NCBI GenBank assembly: GCA_020639235.1 | Contig: JACKHC010000001.1 | Coordinates: 2,542,001 to 2,606,000 of the forward strand | From: Phycisphaeraceae bacterium | GTDB taxonomy: Bacteria > Planctomycetota > Phycisphaerae > Phycisphaerales > UBA1924 | Length of the DNA stretch: 64,000 nucleotides | Reading direction: 5' to 3' | In this document: positions 1 through 8,680 of the stretch, piece after piece | Position numbering within the stretch: the first letter of the stretch is position 1 | Layout of the letters: the number at the start of each line of letters is the position of its first letter | The notes under the pieces: generated by a model | What the model saw: only the letters and a program-made list of their open reading frames with translations | Told to the model about the DNA's origin: nothing | Databases searched by the model: none | Program-made: the position numbers and the translations under genes

Positions 1-189
1 AAAAACAGCACGGGAGTTCATGTTGGGCTCGCTCTCTCTGGACGGTTCCTGCTCATTGGTTCGGGCACGCCCCCGGGGCGGCGAACGATCGGCGCGGTGC
101 GCCCACACTCGCGTCCGACCCCGCAAGTGTAAATTATTTCACCGGTCGGGCAAGGAGAATTGCCGGGTCTGAGGTAGTCTTTCCCGGGT

Positions 190-1434
190 ATGTCCTCGAT
201 CCGTGCCAAGTCTGCCGCGCCGTCCATTGACTCCCTGCACGCCCGTGCCAACGCGCTGGGCGAGGGGCTGCAGCGCACATTGAGCGGCGTTTTAGCCCAA
301 CTTGAGTGCGGCACGCGCGGGCCGTCGGCGCTCGCCGAGGACCTCGGCCTGAGCCGCGTCATCATGAGCCGGTTGCTCAATGCCCTCGACCGTGACTCTT
401 TTTTGGAAGTGCTCCACCGGGTGCCCGGCCCGGAGTCGATCCGTGGGTTCCTGAGCGCGGCGCAGCAGCGCGGCGCCGACGACGACTGCATCAGGTTGGC
501 CCACGGTTCGGTGGACGGGTTCGAGGTGCTCATCCGCGAGGTCTTCGGGACACGCAGCGCGCTGGATGCGTTCCTCAGCGCCAACTCACCCGAGGCACGC
601 GACCGGTTCGAGATGTCCGGGCGGCAGGCCGTATTCAAGGGGATGAGCGAGCTGCACGGCGTCCGCGCCGATGTCTGGATCTGCACGCTTGTCGTGACGC
701 CGGGAGAGGGCGGCGTCGAGCGTCCCGACATCATGGCGATTCACGGGGCCGTGGGCGTGCGCCAACTCCGACCGGATGTCACCGTGTGCTTCGGCTACCT
801 CGGCGCCGCGACCGGGACCCGCAGCGGCACAAACCGGTCCAATCGCGAGCTGGCGATGGGCAAGGTCGATCTCGAGCAGTTCTATACGAACCCGCCCGCG
901 CCGCTCGACATCGCGGATATCGGCGGCGTCCCGACCTGGACCCTGAAGACCACTTCGCCCGGCAGGAACTCGCTGGTCGACATGCTGCGGGTCGATGTCG
1001 CCAAGTCCGCGCGTCCGGGCGACGGCACGGTGGGCAAGGACTCTGGCGATCGCTCCAAGCCCGTCCGATCGCTCTGGGCGCTGGTCGATCTGCCGGCGGC
1101 CCGCCTCGAGTTTGACGTCATCCTCGCGCCCGAGATCGCCTCGAGGGTCCGGCCCGCGTACCGCGTGTACGACACCGCGATCCGCGGGGTGGCCTTCCCC
1201 AACGATCCGAACCGAGAGATCGACCGCCGGGCCGCGCTCGAACAGATCGAACGCCTCGGCGAGAACCGCTCGGCGCTTTTCTGCGACGGATTCCCGCTGT
1301 ATCGAGAGATGGTGGAGCACGCGAGCGAGCGGTGCGGCCTCAACCTGGCGGGATACGAAGTCTTCCGGCTGCGCGTGCAGTACCCGGTGTACGGGTGGCA
1401 GTTCTGCATGCTGTTCAACGACCCGGACGAATAG
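190..1434 (+). CDS. Unrecognised protein with N-terminal helix-turn-helix
   Basis: This 414-residue protein is not one I recognise. Residues about 35-75 (SALAEDLGLSRVIMSRLLNAL) read like a winged or simple helix-turn-helix with a recognition helix, so DNA binding is plausible. The rest is a soluble alpha/beta region with no signal peptide or membrane segment. It continues to a natural stop 7 bases before the convergent dockerin gene, and no terminator lies between them. The ATG has no good Shine-Dalgarno sequence: an AAGGAG about 33 bases upstream serves only a TTG frame that stops after five codons. The start is therefore uncertain. The codon pattern is normal for the chromosome, which supports a real gene. 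Regulator is the best guess; the function is unknown. Confidence 0.7.
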   Translation: MSSIRAKSAAPSIDSLHARANALGEGLQRTLSGVLAQLECGTRGPSALAEDLGLSRVIMSRLLNALDRDSFLEVLHRVPGPESIRGFLSAAQQRGADDDCIRLAHGSVDGFEVLIREVFGTRSALDAFLSANSPEARDRFEMSGRQAVFKGMSELHGVRADVWICTLVVTPGEGGVERPDIMAIHGAVGVRQLRPDVTVCFGYLGAATGTRSGTNRSNRELAMGKVDLEQFYTNPPAPLDIADIGGVPTWTLKTTSPGRNSLVDMLRVDVAKSARPGDGTVGKDSGDRSKPVRSLWALVDLPAARLEFDVILAPEIASRVRPAYRVYDTAIRGVAFPNDPNREIDRRAALEQIERLGENRSALFCDGFPLYREMVEHASERCGLNLAGYEVFRLRVQYPVYGWQFCMLFNDPDE

Positions 1435-1440
1435 TCGCGG

Positions 1441-2943
1441 TCAGCCGCAGTTCGTTCCCCACGCCGACAACGCGACATTGAGATCGTCCACATCGACAAT
1501 ACCGTCGTTGTTGGCGAGATCGAAAGGCGAACCGACGCCGACATTGACCAGCCAGTTCGAGAGGATGTTGTTGAGGTCGTCCACATCCACGATGAGATCG
1601 CCGTTGGTGTCGCCCACACAGTCCGGGATGAGTCGGAGGAACGCTTCGCCGAGCGCAGCGCCCATGCCATCGCGGAGGAAGGCGATGAAGTAGACCGACC
1701 CGTTGTCGGTCATAAACATTTGGTCCTCGTGGAACCCCGCGAGGAATGCGTCGTCGTCGTACGCCCCGTTGTTGTCGACATCAACCGGATCGCCCTCGCG
1801 CAGAATCACCTCGACCCGATTCAACAGGAGCACGGTGTTGCGGTTCGGATCGGCGTTGTCGGTGAAGCACGCGATCACATAGTCGCCCAGATTGTTGCCG
1901 GCCATCGCGAGGAAGGTGTTGAAACTGTCGCCGTCGGCGAACTTCTCCGTCGTGCCCGTGTGGATGGCGAGCCCTGTCGCCGCGACCGGGAGTGAGTTGC
2001 GCACGACCCAGTCCTGCCCGCCGCCGGAGTTGGTTCCGCGGCTGAACCAATCGCCGTTCGACATCATGTACGACTCACGAATCCCCGTGAAACCGCCCGC
2101 GATCGGGTTCACGAAGCCCGAGATCACGCCGCTCTCCTGCAGCACGACCGTGCCGTTGTACACCGTCATCTCGTCGCGGATGGTGTCGCCCTCGACATCG
2201 CCGTCGATCAGGACATCGCTTCCGTCGGCGCTGACGTAGAACCCCTGAAAATCGAACGCGTCCCACGGCTCCATGAACGCGAACAACTGCCCCGCGGGAA
2301 TCGTGATGCCCTCCTGCACGATGACCGTGTCGCCGACAACCAGGAGGGTATCTTCGTCGCTGGGCAGGCCCACCGCGTTGATCGTGCGATAGGCAATCGT
2401 TCCATCGGCGAGAATCTGCTCGTCGTCGATCAGGTCGCCGTGTGTGACACCGGGGAAACCGGGGACCTCATCGTCCTGTCGCAGCGCGACAGTGAGTGCG
2501 CTGCTCCCGAGTTGTCCGGTGATGAGGTACTCGTCGGCGTCGTTCGGGCCGTTGTTGGTGTTCGATCCGAACACGAACTGTCCGGCGGCGTTGATGCCGC
2601 ACTGGATATCGAGCGTCGAGATCACCTCGCCCGGCGCCCACGGAGCTGGCTGGCCTTCATAGACGACCAGATCGCCGACGCCGCCCTCGCCGGCGATGAT
2701 GACATTCTCATCGGCGATGAAGGTGCCGGTGCGGGCGCGGAGGATCCACTTCTCGTCCGACTCGGAGCGGTACGGGCGCTCGAACAAGCCGAACTCGGCG
2801 CCGGCCTTGCCCGGAACCTGCGAGGTGGGATCACCCGGGATTGCCGTGTAGATCGCGCGGAGCGTGGTCCCCGCATTGGCGACGCAGACAACCGACAGGG
2901 CCAGACCCGCCGCGAGGCAGACGCTCAGCGAACGATTGAACAT
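1441..2943 (-). CDS. Secreted protein with C-terminal dockerin-like module
   Basis: The 500-residue product begins with a Sec signal peptide (MFNRSLSVCLAAGLALSVV, cleavage near NAG at about 25). A long beta-rich body of unknown fold follows. The last 60 residues carry two EF-hand-like loops (GDTNGDLIVDVDDLNNIL and NNDGIVDVDDLNVAL) followed by a terminal Trp-Gly and Cys, which is the dockerin type I pattern in the Cys-flanked form frequent in Phycisphaerae. The Asp/Asn positions needed for calcium binding are present in both loops. No enzyme motif is visible. The neighbour at 3040-4371 has a nearly identical tail. The tail is inferred to attach or sort the protein at the cell surface. Its partner is unknown. 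Confidence 0.85.
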   Translation of the reverse strand: MFNRSLSVCLAAGLALSVVCVANAGTTLRAIYTAIPGDPTSQVPGKAGAEFGLFERPYRSESDEKWILRARTGTFIADENVIIAGEGGVGDLVVYEGQPAPWAPGEVISTLDIQCGINAAGQFVFGSNTNNGPNDADEYLITGQLGSSALTVALRQDDEVPGFPGVTHGDLIDDEQILADGTIAYRTINAVGLPSDEDTLLVVGDTVIVQEGITIPAGQLFAFMEPWDAFDFQGFYVSADGSDVLIDGDVEGDTIRDEMTVYNGTVVLQESGVISGFVNPIAGGFTGIRESYMMSNGDWFSRGTNSGGGQDWVVRNSLPVAATGLAIHTGTTEKFADGDSFNTFLAMAGNNLGDYVIACFTDNADPNRNTVLLLNRVEVILREGDPVDVDNNGAYDDDAFLAGFHEDQMFMTDNGSVYFIAFLRDGMGAALGEAFLRLIPDCVGDTNGDLIVDVDDLNNILSNWLVNVGVGSPFDLANNDGIVDVDDLNVALSAWGTNCG

Positions 2944-3039
2944 GGAACGCTCTCCCTCCGGACCACCCGATCCGCATGAGTCAGAGTAGCACCGTGCGGC
3001 CCCGATGGAAGCGGAAAGAAGCGGGGATCGGGGCGTTGG

Positions 3040-4371
3040 TCAGGTGCAGGCCGCCTGCCAGTTGCCCAGAACGACGTTCAGATCATCGACATCCACGATG
3101 CCGTCGTTATTGGCGAGGTCGAGCGGCGACCCGACGCCGACATTGACGAGCCAGTTCGAGAGGATCGCGTTGAGATCGTCGACATCGACCATGAGATCGC
3201 CGTTCGTGTCGCCGGGGCAGGGCGGCACCGGCGGCGTCCAGGTCGCGATCTTGCCGGGGGCGATCCCTTGCGTGTCGAGAATCGCGCCGTTCTGGGCGAG
3301 TGAGCCGTCGGCGGCCAGCGTGAACGAGTAAATGCCGCGCACGCCGTCGATGGCGGTCGTGTTGTCGGTGATGAATACCAGATCGCCCATCACCTGCACA
3401 TCGTCGAGGGAGCCCTGAAGCCCGACATCGAAGGTGTTGCCGGTGTAGGTCAGGGCGCCGGTGTCGGCGTCGATGGCGAAGGTGCGCACGGTCGCGTCGG
3501 TGCCGTGCCCGACGAGCAGCGTCTTCCCGTCCGCCGAACCGCGAGCGAGTTTCGGCGACGAACCGGGCGAGACAAAGGGCGAACCGCCGGTGATCGAGAG
3601 GTTGCCCGCGTTGTCGGTGTCGGTTCCGACGATCGCGGTGCCGCCCGAACTGATTCCGCCGCCGCTGTAGATACGGACAGAACCGCCCGAGTCCACGACG
3701 CCGATATCAAGCGTGAACTGGCCGTAGGCCTGCGCATCGATGGGCGTCAGCGCGCCCGCGGGTCCGACCAGGAACGACGACACCAACCCGCCGGACCCGG
3801 TGTCGCCGATGTACGCGATGGGCTGCGTCGGGTGGCGATCGATGCTCGTCGAGAATCCGCCCGAGACGAGCGACGCCGCGAACGACAGCACGCCCGTGCC
3901 CGCGCTCCATGTGTAGGTGCGTATCTCGTTCGTGGAACTCGTGCTCGCGCGTGCAACCGCAAGCACATCGTCCGACATCCATACCAGATCGAACGGCGTC
4001 ACCGGGACGGTGAACACATTCACGAGCGAGAGAGACGCGTCGGACGCAACTTCGAGAATCGTGATGCGCTCGTTGACGGAACTGCTCCCCGAGGCGTGCC
4101 CGACGGCGAGGTACTTCCCATTGGGCGAGATGGCGATCGATCGCGCATTGCACCCGAACTCCGGAATCGCGGTGCTGGTACGCATGCCGGTGATGATCCG
4201 GTCCGCGAAAGTCAGCGTGCCGTCGGGGTTGACGATCATCGAGGTGATGCTGCCCTCGAGATTGCCATTGTTGGCGATGAACACCGCGGGGAGGGCGGAC
4301 TGGCCGAAGCACCCTCCGCCTGCGAGCGACAGAACTGAAACGGCAAGCGCGTAGCGGGCAGTACTTCTCAT
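3040..4371 (-). CDS. Secreted beta-propeller protein with dockerin-like tail
   Basis: The 443-residue product starts at the ATG at 4371, which has AGGAAG 7-8 bases upstream. The longer frame would add 26 basic residues ahead of the signal peptide and is rejected. The signal peptide (MRSTARYALAVSVLSLAGGG) ends at a Cys-Phe-Gly that could be a lipobox. The body has repeated strand patterns with SISPNGKYLAVGHASG, ARGSADGKTLLVGH and similar blade sequences, like YVTN/lactonase-type seven-bladed propellers. The last 60 residues are two EF-hand-like dockerin loops (GDTNGDLMVDVDDLNAIL; NNDGIVDVDDLNVVL). Both the architecture and the tail match the downstream neighbour, so the two are probably exported and tethered by the same route. 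Confidence 0.85.
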   Translation of the reverse strand: MRSTARYALAVSVLSLAGGGCFGQSALPAVFIANNGNLEGSITSMIVNPDGTLTFADRIITGMRTSTAIPEFGCNARSIAISPNGKYLAVGHASGSSSVNERITILEVASDASLSLVNVFTVPVTPFDLVWMSDDVLAVARASTSSTNEIRTYTWSAGTGVLSFAASLVSGGFSTSIDRHPTQPIAYIGDTGSGGLVSSFLVGPAGALTPIDAQAYGQFTLDIGVVDSGGSVRIYSGGGISSGGTAIVGTDTDNAGNLSITGGSPFVSPGSSPKLARGSADGKTLLVGHGTDATVRTFAIDADTGALTYTGNTFDVGLQGSLDDVQVMGDLVFITDNTTAIDGVRGIYSFTLAADGSLAQNGAILDTQGIAPGKIATWTPPVPPCPGDTNGDLMVDVDDLNAILSNWLVNVGVGSPLDLANNDGIVDVDDLNVVLGNWQAACT

Positions 4372-4493
4372 CCGGTTCTTCCTGGTGCAGCGCCCCTTCG
4401 CCGCACGGGCAAGCGTACACCGGCGCCGATCAAAGGGAATCGGCTTCACTGAAGAACACGCTCGGATTCATCGACGAGATCAACGCGCCGGGC

Positions 4494-5642
4494 TCAGGCC
4501 GCGCTGACCGCCTCTTCCTTCTTCGCCGGCTTGCCTTCGACGGTCAGGCCCAGCATCGCCATCGGGCCGTGCGGCTTGCCGCGTTCCTCTTCGAGTCGCT
4601 TCAACGCGCGCGGGTTGGCGTACTTGTTGAACACGATCGCCTTGATCGTGCCCCACATGCCGCCGAACGAGGAGAAGGTGTGATCGACCGCCGTCGGCTC
4701 GTAGCCGCAGTGGACCATGCACTGCGCGCACTGCGGGTTGCCCGAGGCACGCCCGTAGTTGTCCCACTCGGTGGTCTCGATCAGTTCCTTGAAGGTGTCG
4801 ACATACCCGTCCTGCAGCAGGTAGCACGGCTTCTGCCACCCGAAGATGTTGTAGGTCGGGTTGCCCCACGGCGTGCACTCGTACTCGCGCGTGCCCATGA
4901 GGAACTCGAGGAACAAGGGGCTCTGGTTGAACACCCAGCGCTTCTTGCGGTTCGAGAGAATCATCTCGAAGAGTTCATTGGTCTTTTTGCGCTCGGCGAG
5001 GAAGTGACGCTGATCGGGCGCCTTGGGATAGGCGTACCCCGGCGAGACCATCATCCCCTCGACGCCCAGGTCCATCATCTCGTCGAAGAACGCGCGCACG
5101 GAGTTCGGGTCGGCGCCGTCGAAGAGCGTGGTGTTCGTCGTGACGCGGAAGCCCTTGTTCACCGCCAGTCGAATCGCCTCGGCCGCGGTCTCGTACGCGC
5201 CCTCGCGGCACACCGCGAAGTCATGGTGGTCCTGCTGTCCGTCCATGTGCACCGAGAATGTCAGGTACTTGCTTGGCTTGAACAGGCCCGCTTCGAGCTT
5301 CTGCTTGAGGATCAGCGCGTTCGTGCAGAGGTAGATGTACTTCTTGCGCGCGATCAAGCCGTCGACCAGTTCGCGGATGTGCGGGTAAAGCAGCGGCTCG
5401 CCTCCTGGGATCGACACCATCGGCGCGCCGCACTCATCCACCGCGCGCAGGGCGTCCTCGAGAGGGAGGTCCTGCTTGAGGATGTGGGCCGGGTATTGGA
5501 TCTTGCCGCACCCGGCGCACGCGAAGTTGCACCGGAACAACGGCTCGAGCATGAGCACGAGCGGGTACCGCTTGTTGCGCCGGATCTTCTGCCCGAGCAC
5601 ATACGAGGCCACCGTCCACATCTGGCTTACCGGAACACCCAT
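4494..5642 (-). CDS. hpnH: Adenosyl-hopene transferase HpnH (radical SAM)
   Basis: The 382-residue protein matches HpnH, the radical SAM enzyme that joins the 5'-deoxyadenosyl group of SAM to diploptene, the first step of hopanoid side-chain extension. The start MGVPVSQMW at 5642 has AGGGAGG 7 bases upstream; the longer frame is rejected. The radical SAM cluster motif CNFACAGC (CX3CX2C) lies near residue 40, followed by the SIPGGEPLLYP glycine-rich SAM motif. The C-terminal half carries further family Cys residues (CAQCMVHCGYEP). It is transcribed divergently from the sigma gene at 5831. The squalene genes hpnCDE are 3 kb away on the same strand, separated by ribosomal protein genes, so it is not in their operon. 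Confidence 0.95.
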   Translation of the reverse strand: MGVPVSQMWTVASYVLGQKIRRNKRYPLVLMLEPLFRCNFACAGCGKIQYPAHILKQDLPLEDALRAVDECGAPMVSIPGGEPLLYPHIRELVDGLIARKKYIYLCTNALILKQKLEAGLFKPSKYLTFSVHMDGQQDHHDFAVCREGAYETAAEAIRLAVNKGFRVTTNTTLFDGADPNSVRAFFDEMMDLGVEGMMVSPGYAYPKAPDQRHFLAERKKTNELFEMILSNRKKRWVFNQSPLFLEFLMGTREYECTPWGNPTYNIFGWQKPCYLLQDGYVDTFKELIETTEWDNYGRASGNPQCAQCMVHCGYEPTAVDHTFSSFGGMWGTIKAIVFNKYANPRALKRLEEERGKPHGPMAMLGLTVEGKPAKKEEAVSAA

Positions 5643-5830
5643 GAAACCTCCCTGAATTCGTTCGCCCCGCATCCTAACAGGAAGCCCGTTTCCCGCTCGC
5701 CAGCCCCGGTCCAGCCGCCAGAATCGGCACCAACGCACCCGGCGTACGATTCGGCCGGGATGTTGACGAACACCGAACGCCTTTCGCCCGTACAACCGAT
5801 GTCGAGTGTTCGCCGACCGTGGGAGATCCA

Positions 5831-6457
5831 GTGGCAGAGGCCTATGTCAGAACTGACGAGGAACTGGTCGAGGATGTTCTCGACGGTGATGTCGCCGCGT
5901 TCCGCGGGCTCATCGAGCGCCATCACGATGCGCTCTTCCGGTTTCTCTTCCGGCTGACCGGCAATCGGCAGATGGCCGAGGATGTCTTCCAGGACGCCTT
6001 CCTGCAGGTCCACCAGTCGCTCGACACCTTCGACTCGTCGCGCCGCTTCAAGCCGTGGCTGTTCACGATCGCGGCCAACAAGGGACGCGACGCCCTCCGC
6101 AAGGCCAACCGGCGCAAGACGGTCTCGCTCTCGGCGCCGGTCGTCGAAGAGGGCGGCAAGTCGTTCGTCGATCTAATGGAGATCGATCTGCCCGATGTCT
6201 CCAGCCCGATGGAGGAGGCCGAGCGCAGCGCCAAGGTCCAGCGCGCAATCGATGAGCTCTCGCCGCGGCTGCGCGAGATCCTCCTGATGGCGTACTTCCA
6301 GAAGATGACCTATGCGCAGATCGCCGAGCTTTTCGGCATCCCCATCGGGACCGTCAAGAGCCGCCTGCACTCCGCCGTTGCCGCATTCGCCAAGGCGTGG
6401 CAGGAACTGAACGAGAAGAAGTCCGAGAACGACCACGCCGCAGAATCATCCGGTTAA
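5831..6457 (+). CDS. ECF-type RNA polymerase sigma factor
   Basis: The 208-residue product (GTG start at 5831) has the two-domain ECF layout. Region 2 runs over about residues 15-85 (ALFRFLFRLTGNRQMAEDVF, then FKPWLFTIAANKGRDALRK). Region 4 covers about residues 140-195 (LSPRLREILLMAYFQKMTYA, then GIPIGTVKSRLHSA). A GTG at 5819 is in frame, but GGGAG lies 5 bases before the GTG at 5831, which favours the shorter form. The region between the domains is short, so there is no sigma-70 region 3. The next gene, 40 bases downstream on the same strand, encodes a membrane protein that could act as its anti-sigma partner. No target promoter was identified. Confidence 0.92.
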   Translation: MAEAYVRTDEELVEDVLDGDVAAFRGLIERHHDALFRFLFRLTGNRQMAEDVFQDAFLQVHQSLDTFDSSRRFKPWLFTIAANKGRDALRKANRRKTVSLSAPVVEEGGKSFVDLMEIDLPDVSSPMEEAERSAKVQRAIDELSPRLREILLMAYFQKMTYAQIAELFGIPIGTVKSRLHSAVAAFAKAWQELNEKKSENDHAAESSG

Positions 6458-6497
6458 ATCCGAACACCAACCCCCCACCGCTCGTAGGAAGCCCGCC

Positions 6498-7709
6498 TTG
6501 GAGGACACCCAGATCCCATCTCGCCCCGCCCAGACGCTTTCGCCGGACGATCTCCGCGCGATGGACGCTCTGGCCGCCTCAGGTTTCCGGGGCGGCGTGG
6601 TGCCCGAAGGGCTGGGCGACCGTTCCAGGCGCCTGCTCTCGCTGCTCGCGCTGCTCGACACCGAACTGCCCGGTGCCGATACCCCCTCCGCGTCCGATCG
6701 CCGGGTGCTCGTCGATGTGACGATGGCCCGGGTCCGCCGTTCCCGCGAGGATGTCGCGGCACGAATCGAGTCGATTGAGAAGCCCTCCCCGCTTGCGCCG
6801 ATGAGCGCCGACGAGGTCGATGCGCTCTTCGCGGGTGAGGCTGCAACCCAAACTTCACGTGCGTCCGGTGTGCTCTCGTTGCTCGGGTCCGGCGCGGGAT
6901 TGTCGCACGCCGAGAGCCAGTCACTCATCGATCGCACAATGGGCCTCATCGAAGCGGCGTCGCGTCCGATCCAGATGCCTCCCGTCTCGGCGGAAGAAAC
7001 GGGCACGCGCGGGTGGTCGTTCCGTCTGCGCGATGTGCTGAGCATCGCCGCGGTGCTGCTCATCGGTATCTCCGTGATGTGGCCCATGCTCGTTGCTTCA
7101 CGCGAACAGGCGAGGATGATCCGCTGCGCCGACAACTCCGGGCGTGCCGGCGTCGGGTTCACCTCGTTCGCTACGGATCACGACGGGCGTCTCCCCCAGA
7201 CCGCCGGGCTCGGCTCGGTCCCGTGGTGGAATGTGGGTGAGGAGACCGCGTCCAACTCCTCGAACCTCTACCGTCTGGCCGACCTCGGGTATGTGCAGTT
7301 CGCCGACCTGGCGTGCCCCGGCAACCCCGACGCGTGCACCTGCCCCTCTCACGAGGCCGCCCGCGACTGGAAATCGCTCGAACAAGTCTCGTACTCCTAC
7401 CAGATCCCCGCGAGCATCCGCCCGCTCCTGCAGCCCGGCGACATGGTTGTTCTGATGGCCGATCGATCACCGGTCATCCTCCGTGCCATCCGGGGCGAGG
7501 CGATCGATCCGGACGCCCTTTCGCCCAACCATGGCGGGCGCGGGCAGCATGTCCTGATGAGCGACGGCTCGATCCGCCTCCTCCTGACCCCCCACCTCGA
7601 CTCGGGCGACAATATCTGGCTTCCGGGCTCGGTCGAGGGCGATGCGGTCCCGACGCTCTCCGGTTTCGAACGCCCGTCCGACGCGACCGACGCGTTCGTC
7701 GGCCCCTGA
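6498..7709 (+). CDS. Membrane protein with pseudopilin-like C-terminal domain, possible anti-sigma partner
   Basis: The 403-residue product uses a TTG start with TAGGAAG 6 bases upstream. Residues 1-170 are cytoplasmic and contain two similar acidic segments (SPDDLRAMDALAASGFRGG and APMSADEVDALFAGEA). One membrane helix follows at about 178-200 (VLSIAAVLLIGISVMWPML). The exported part begins like a DUF1559-type pseudopilin (ARMIRCADNSGRAGVGF) and ends with NHGGRGQHVLMSDGSIRLL, the H-x9-DG pattern seen in planctomycete pseudopilin-like proteins. Its position directly behind an ECF sigma gene suggests membrane-anchored control of that sigma factor. That role is inference, since no zinc anti-sigma motif is visible. 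Confidence 0.72.
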   Translation: MEDTQIPSRPAQTLSPDDLRAMDALAASGFRGGVVPEGLGDRSRRLLSLLALLDTELPGADTPSASDRRVLVDVTMARVRRSREDVAARIESIEKPSPLAPMSADEVDALFAGEAATQTSRASGVLSLLGSGAGLSHAESQSLIDRTMGLIEAASRPIQMPPVSAEETGTRGWSFRLRDVLSIAAVLLIGISVMWPMLVASREQARMIRCADNSGRAGVGFTSFATDHDGRLPQTAGLGSVPWWNVGEETASNSSNLYRLADLGYVQFADLACPGNPDACTCPSHEAARDWKSLEQVSYSYQIPASIRPLLQPGDMVVLMADRSPVILRAIRGEAIDPDALSPNHGGRGQHVLMSDGSIRLLLTPHLDSGDNIWLPGSVEGDAVPTLSGFERPSDATDAFVGP

Positions 7710-7746
7710 GCCGTCCCGATCCCGTCCCGAACAACCGGCCGCCTCG

Positions 7747-7775
7747 TTGCGGGCCATCGGCGGCTCCGGTACACT
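7747..7775 (+). promoter_or_regulatory. Candidate sigma-70 promoter of rpmI-rplT
   Basis: TTGCGG and TACACT are separated by exactly 17 bases, 78 bases before rpmI. The window GC is high enough that such a match is not trivial. It is a sequence match only. Confidence 0.45.
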
Positions 7776-7852
7776 CCTCCCCCTTTCGACCCTCGACCCC
7801 CAACCGGCACGGACCGGGCGGACGGGTTTCGCAACGAAGCAAGGAACGACCC

Positions 7853-8155
7853 ATGCCCAAGGCAAAGCCGCACAAGGGCCTTCTCAAACGAATCCGCATC
7901 AGCAAGACCGGCAAGGTCAAGCACAACTGCGCGGGCTACAAGCACTTGCGGTCGGCCAAGACGCCCACGCGTCTGCGCCGCCTCCGTCGCGGGGCGTACA
8001 TGTCCAGCGCCGAGACCAAGCGCCTGTCGCGCCTCCTGATGCGTCGTCTCCGCGGCGCGCAGCAGCCGCGCAGCGCGATGCGTCGTTCGCCTTCGCCCGA
8101 AGAGCGCCGCGCGATGCGCGACGCCGCCCGCGCCGCGATGAGCGACAAGTCATAA
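7853..8155 (+). CDS. rpmI: Ribosomal protein bL35, C-terminally extended
   Basis: The first 64 residues (MPKAKPHKGLLKRIRISKTG, then HNCAGYKHLRSAKTPTR and RRGAYMSSAETKRLSRLL) match bL35, a basic large-subunit protein. AAGGA lies 8 bases before the ATG. The protein is 100 residues long, whereas the family is usually about 64-66. The extra 35 residues are Arg, Ala and Ser rich (MRRSPSPEERRAMRDAARAA) and look disordered or helical. rplT follows 89 bases downstream, the usual order. infC, which normally precedes rpmI, is absent here and a sigma/membrane-protein pair sits in its place. Confidence 0.93.
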   Translation: MPKAKPHKGLLKRIRISKTGKVKHNCAGYKHLRSAKTPTRLRRLRRGAYMSSAETKRLSRLLMRRLRGAQQPRSAMRRSPSPEERRAMRDAARAAMSDKS

Positions 8156-8244
8156 ATCACTGAGCCAGCACCCGCTGTCCGGGACACTGAAAGCCGGCGC
8201 ACCGCGCCGCCCCGTCCGGCACCTTTCGTTGGAGATCGATCGAT

Positions 8245-8619
8245 ATGCCCAGAGCACGCAAGAGCACCGCTCGCCGCCAGAAGCACCGCAAGGCCCTCCG
8301 CGCTGCGCGCGGCTACTTCGGAACCAAGTCCCGCCTTTACCCGCAGGCCAAGATGGCGCTCACCCGCGCCGGCGTCTTCGCCTGGCGTGACCGCCGCGCC
8401 CGCAAGCGCGACATGCGCCGCCTGTGGATCACCCGCATCACCGCCGCGTGCAAGATGCGCGGCACGCGCTACTCGCTCTTCATGAACGGCCTGAAGCACG
8501 CGGGCGTCCTGCTCAACCGCAAGATGCTCTCGCAGGTCGCGATCGAAGACCCCAAGGCGTTCGACAAGCTCGTCGAGATGGCGGCCAAAGCGGCCACCGC
8601 GACCGCTTCCAAAAACTAG
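8245..8619 (+). CDS. rplT: Ribosomal protein bL20
   Basis: This 124-residue basic protein matches bL20, which binds 23S rRNA and is needed early in large-subunit assembly. Recognisable segments are MPRARKSTARRQKHRKALRA at the N-terminus, the FAWRDRRARKRDMRRLWITR block, and the C-terminal LNRKMLSQVAIEDPKAFDKL. The length is normal for the family. GGAGATCGATCGAT precedes the ATG. It is the last gene of the rpmI-rplT unit and is followed by a strong hairpin terminator. In other bacteria L20 represses its own operon through a leader RNA; I did not identify such a structure here. Confidence 0.97.
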   Translation: MPRARKSTARRQKHRKALRAARGYFGTKSRLYPQAKMALTRAGVFAWRDRRARKRDMRRLWITRITAACKMRGTRYSLFMNGLKHAGVLLNRKMLSQVAIEDPKAFDKLVEMAAKAATATASKN

Positions 8620-8647
8620 CCCGAAGCGAATCCCCCGTCAGTACGAG

Positions 8648-8680
8648 CGCCCCGGACTCACAGCCGGGGCGTTCTCATTT
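8648..8680. terminator. Bidirectional terminator between rplT and hpnE
   Basis: An 8-bp perfect stem (CGCCCCGG / CCGGGGCG, 8648-8655 and 8664-8671) is followed by TTCTCATTT on the plus strand. It lies between convergent genes. The hpnE stop codon (8658-8660) is inside the loop, so the hairpin probably serves both transcripts. Confidence 0.8.
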
